DNA of 25,004 nt from an uncultured Helicobacter sp. (GTDB lineage Bacteria > Campylobacterota > Campylobacteria > Campylobacterales > Helicobacteraceae), in the NCBI GenBank assembly GCA_944325475.1, contig CALVAF010000096.1, positions 1-25,004 of the forward strand, written 5' to 3'. This document shows, piece by piece, positions 23,090 to 25,004 of this stretch. Position numbers and translations under genes: made by a program. Under the pieces are notes generated by a model that worked only from the letters and a program-made list of their open reading frames with translations, was not told where the DNA came from and searched no databases. Each line of letters begins with the position of its first letter. Within the stretch, counting starts at the first letter, position 1.

Positions 23090-23590
23090 TTATGCCTGGA
23101 ACATCGAAATCGCATTGCTTGCCATATTTTTTGCACTTTGAAAAACTGCCACATTAGCTTGATAAGCCTTTGTTGCTTCAATCAAATCCGCCATTTCCAC
23201 AACAGGATTGATATTAGGATAAGCCACATACCCTTCAGAATTGGCATCTGGGTGAGTTGGCTCATATTTCATTTTAGGCTGTGAATCATCTCGCACGATT
23301 TTATCCACATACACGCTCATAAGTGCAGGTTTTGGCTCTCTTTGCTCACTAAAACTATCCATTTCATCTAATGGATCTTCATATTTTAGCAAATTATTGC
23401 TTTTTTGATACTTTTGATTCAAAACTTTATCAAAATCAAAAGCTTTCAAAACCAACTCACGGCGTCTATAAGGTCCTCCCTCATCGGTTCTTGTAGTGTT
23501 TGCATTAGCAATATTACTTGAGATTAGATTTACCCTTTGTCGCTGTGCTGATAGCCCATAACCGCTAATATCAAAACTTGATAAAAACAT
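23090..23590 (-). CDS. flgC: Flagellar proximal rod protein FlgC
   Basis: A rod component, 166 residues. The N-terminal rod signature is FDISGYGLSAQRQRVNLISSNIANANTTRT and the C-terminal one NPVVEMADLIEATKAYQANVAVFQSAKNMASNAISM, both forming the coiled-coil part of the rod. The middle DxxDExDSFSEQREPKP-like region is short and charged. Gaps of 10 bases on each side tie it to flgB and fliE. Confidence 0.97.
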   Translation of the reverse strand: MFLSSFDISGYGLSAQRQRVNLISSNIANANTTRTDEGGPYRRRELVLKAFDFDKVLNQKYQKSNNLLKYEDPLDEMDSFSEQREPKPALMSVYVDKIVRDDSQPKMKYEPTHPDANSEGYVAYPNINPVVEMADLIEATKAYQANVAVFQSAKNMASNAISMFQA

Positions 23591-23600
23591 CTAATCCTCC

Positions 23601-24035
23601 TTATAAACTTTTTGATGATTCAATGGCATTAGAAAAGATTCCAACTTGCTTACGCAACGCCCCAACTAAGGCTTGATACATGATATCATTTTTTGCCATT
23701 TCACTCATTTCAATATCCAAATCCACACTATTTCCATCATTTCTAGCTAAATGTCCATCACGATAAAAAAAAGTTGCACGATTCTTATCTAAATCCTCTA
23801 GCGGCAAAAGATGATTGGGGTTAGTTAAGGCTAAATCTAATTCCATTTTTTTGTTACGATTAAAAATTTCATCAGCTTTGTTTGCCATCATTTGTTCAAA
23901 ATTAATATCTTTTGGGCGATACATAGGAGTTGAGACATTAGCAATATTTCCAGCAATCATATCCCTCCTCAAAGAACGATGATCCAAGGCTTCTTGAGCT
24001 AGAGTGCGTGCTTGACTAAAATTAAAAATGCTCAT
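23601..24035 (-). CDS. flgB: Flagellar proximal rod protein FlgB
   Basis: A rod component, 144 residues, first gene of flgB-flgC-fliE-ftsI. Seen are the N-terminal LAQEALDHRSLRRDMIAGNIANVSTPMYRPKDINFEQMM motif and the C-terminal rod helix (VDLDIEMSEMAKNDIMYQALVGALRKQVGIF). AGGAG lies 5 bases ahead of the ATG. A sigma-54-type promoter at 24070-24087 would start transcription about 25 bases before the ATG. Confidence 0.96.
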   Translation of the reverse strand: MSIFNFSQARTLAQEALDHRSLRRDMIAGNIANVSTPMYRPKDINFEQMMANKADEIFNRNKKMELDLALTNPNHLLPLEDLDKNRATFFYRDGHLARNDGNSVDLDIEMSEMAKNDIMYQALVGALRKQVGIFSNAIESSKSL

Positions 24036-24069
24036 AAAAACTCCTATAATAAACTCTATGCAAACAAAT

Positions 24070-24087
24070 AAGCAAATGCTATTCCAA
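24070..24087 (-). promoter_or_regulatory. Sigma-54 (RpoN) promoter of flgB
   Basis: The minus strand reads TTGGAATAGCATTTGCTT: GG and GC are separated by exactly 10 bases (TTGG-N10-GC with TTGC at -12), the sigma-54 form. Start of transcription would be near 24060. The flgBC operon is known to be RpoN-dependent in Helicobacter and Campylobacter, and rpoN itself is in this window. No enhancer for FlgR was identified. Confidence 0.75.
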
Positions 24088-24104
24088 TTTTGATTTTATC
24101 ATTA

Positions 24105-24622
24105 TACTATCCTCCCACACCCATGCGGGGGTTTTTAATATCAACAAATCTAGCCTAATTAAAGGACAATCAAACAATCTATCTTTAAAGCTTCAATCCT
24201 TTTGATATACCCACAACAACTGCAAATTTTAGAACTTGGATAGAATCTATTAATCCTAACAGCATTTGTTCTGGTTTAAGATAGAATCAATTCCTTCAAT
24301 GCTAAATCATTTATCTTTCCACCTAAGATTAGCCATACCTATTAGAGATCTTCATTAAAGACATTATCATGCTTTTGGCTAAATTTACAAGTTTTAAAGA
24401 AATAATCTTTTCTTTGAGATGGGCTAGTTTTATATGAAATTGAGCTTTCTTTACTCTAGGCTTTCTTGGTTTAGATTTAAACTCTTTTAGAGATTTGAGA
24501 TAGGGTGAGTATAGCCATATTATCACTAAAAGCAAGATAAGGTTTTCAATCCAAAGTCTATACCCATGCTTTTAGCTGTTGTGATATAGCTTTGGTTTCT
24601 AAGCTAACAAAGTTAGGGGTTT
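24105..24622 (-). pseudogene. tnpB: Degenerate IS200/IS605-family tnpB (OrfB) relic
   Basis: The roughly 600-base stretch between flgB and flgG has no intact gene but, read on the minus strand with frame changes, gives TnpB pieces in the right order: FVSLETKAISQQLKAW (24611-24564), the RuvC-I region GIDFGLKTL (24567 downward), a Lys/Arg-rich helix PRKPRVKKAQFHIKLAHLKEKI (within 24535-24329), and the zinc-finger part INRFYPSSKICSCCGYIK (from 24254). Several frameshifts and stops separate them. About the first half of a usual TnpB is absent, so this is truncated as well as decayed. A GC-rich patch at 24111-24132 may be the right end. TnpB is the RNA-guided nuclease ancestor of Cas12; this copy cannot be active. 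Confidence 0.8.
24119..24132. repeat. GC-rich mini-hairpin at the end of the tnpB relic
   Basis: ACCC and GGGT flank CCGCAT on the minus strand, inside a GC-rich patch that stands out from AT-rich surroundings. It lies where a tnpB gene would end, and such hairpins mark IS200/IS605 right ends. It lies about 30 bases upstream of the flgB promoter. Confidence 0.45.
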
Positions 24623-24635
24623 TTAGAAATTCTTA

Positions 24636-25004
24636 TTAGCTGCGTTTGAGCTGATTTACTATTTGCAACATCGAATCTGCGGTTTGAATTGATTTTGAGT
24701 TTGCCTCATACGCCCTCTGCCCCACAATCAAATCCGTCATTTCCTCCACAAGCTTCACATTACTTGTCTCTACAAATCCTTGCCTTAGCTGCCCAAATCC
24801 ATTCAAACCCGGTGTCCCAACGATTGGATCCCCTGAAGCATTGGTGTTAAGATAGAGATTATCCCCAAGTGCGTGCAAACCAGCAGGATTGATGAAATTC
24901 ACCGTTTCAATCTGCCCTAGCTCATTGACTTCTGTTGCATTCCCTTGCAGCACACTCACCGTCCCATCTGTCCCAATATTAATTTGCGTGGCATCATCAG
25001 GAAT
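24636..25004 (-). CDS. flgG: Flagellar distal rod protein FlgG, 5' end cut by window edge
   Basis: The C-terminal 122 residues of FlgG; the frame stays open to the window edge (IPDDATQINIGTDGTVSV...), so the GTG at 24959 is not the true start. The family signature is clear: LGQIETVNFINPAGL, GLNGFGQLRQGFVETSNVKLVEEMTDLIVGQRAYEANSKSIQTADSMLQIVNQLKR, the last helix being the rod coiled coil. FlgG forms the distal rod. The stop is about 24 bases from the first recognisable tnpB piece, so the insertion lies immediately downstream of flgG. Confidence 0.95.
   Translation of the reverse strand: MPDDATQINIGTDGTVSVLQGNATEVNELGQIETVNFINPAGLHALGDNLYLNTNASGDPIVGTPGLNGFGQLRQGFVETSNVKLVEEMTDLIVGQRAYEANSKSIQTADSMLQIVNQLKRS

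Noticed and set aside
24329..24535. 68-residue reading frame as an independent small gene
   Set aside because: Its sequence (PRKPRVKKAQ...LAHLKEKI) matches the middle of TnpB, and matching pieces flank it in other frames, so it is a fragment of the pseudogene.

Overview
The window is AT-rich and carries a gene order typical of the Campylobacterota (epsilonproteobacteria), most likely an enterohepatic-type Helicobacter or a close relative such as Wolinella. From memory of the H. pylori gene order, four blocks match: recA-eno-ftsB-like-AMIN-aroK; tonB-like/fliO/fliN; dnaX-tsaE-lptB-rpoN; and flgB-flgC-fliE-ftsI. A futalosine-pathway menaquinone gene and a degenerate IS200/IS605-type tnpB agree with this placement. 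No tRNA, rRNA or CRISPR array was seen.

Layout. (1) 1-2559, minus strand: cytochrome bd oxidase operon, read in the order DUF4492 small membrane protein, cydA, cydB (cut by the window edge). (2) 2724-8582, plus strand: a tightly packed run of recA, eno, an FtsB/DivIC-like protein, an AMIN-domain periplasmic protein, aroK, a WaaG-like glycosyltransferase and waaF, most of them overlapping by 1-14 bases. (3) 8625-9485, plus: MqnD-like menaquinone enzyme, whose end overlaps the convergent minus-strand cluster. (4) 9479-11587, minus: CheX-like protein, fliN, fliO and a TonB-like protein. (5) 11707-14182, minus: a small secreted repeat protein (DUF1104-like), then an OmpR-type regulator and its sensor kinase. 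(6) 14244-18511, minus: dnaX, tsaE, lptB and rpoN, all overlapping. (7) 18575-20859, minus: a second two-component pair whose regulator ends in an unusual RepL-like winged helix. (8) 20978-24035, minus: flgB, flgC, fliE and ftsI behind a good sigma-54 promoter. (9) 24105-24622: a broken tnpB relic, followed by the 3' part of flgG at the window edge.

How the genes work together. Much of the window serves the flagellum: rod proteins, export (FliO), switch (FliN), a CheX-like phosphatase, and RpoN, which probably drives the flgB promoter in the same window. A second theme is the envelope: LPS core enzymes, LptB, FtsI, the FtsB-like protein, TonB, and two sensor kinases. The parts most worth a second look are the secreted 23-residue-repeat protein coupled to a two-component system, with a perfect hairpin in front of the regulator; the separate CheX-like and FliN genes, which resemble a split FliY; the RepL-like response regulator; and the tnpB relic between flgG and flgB.
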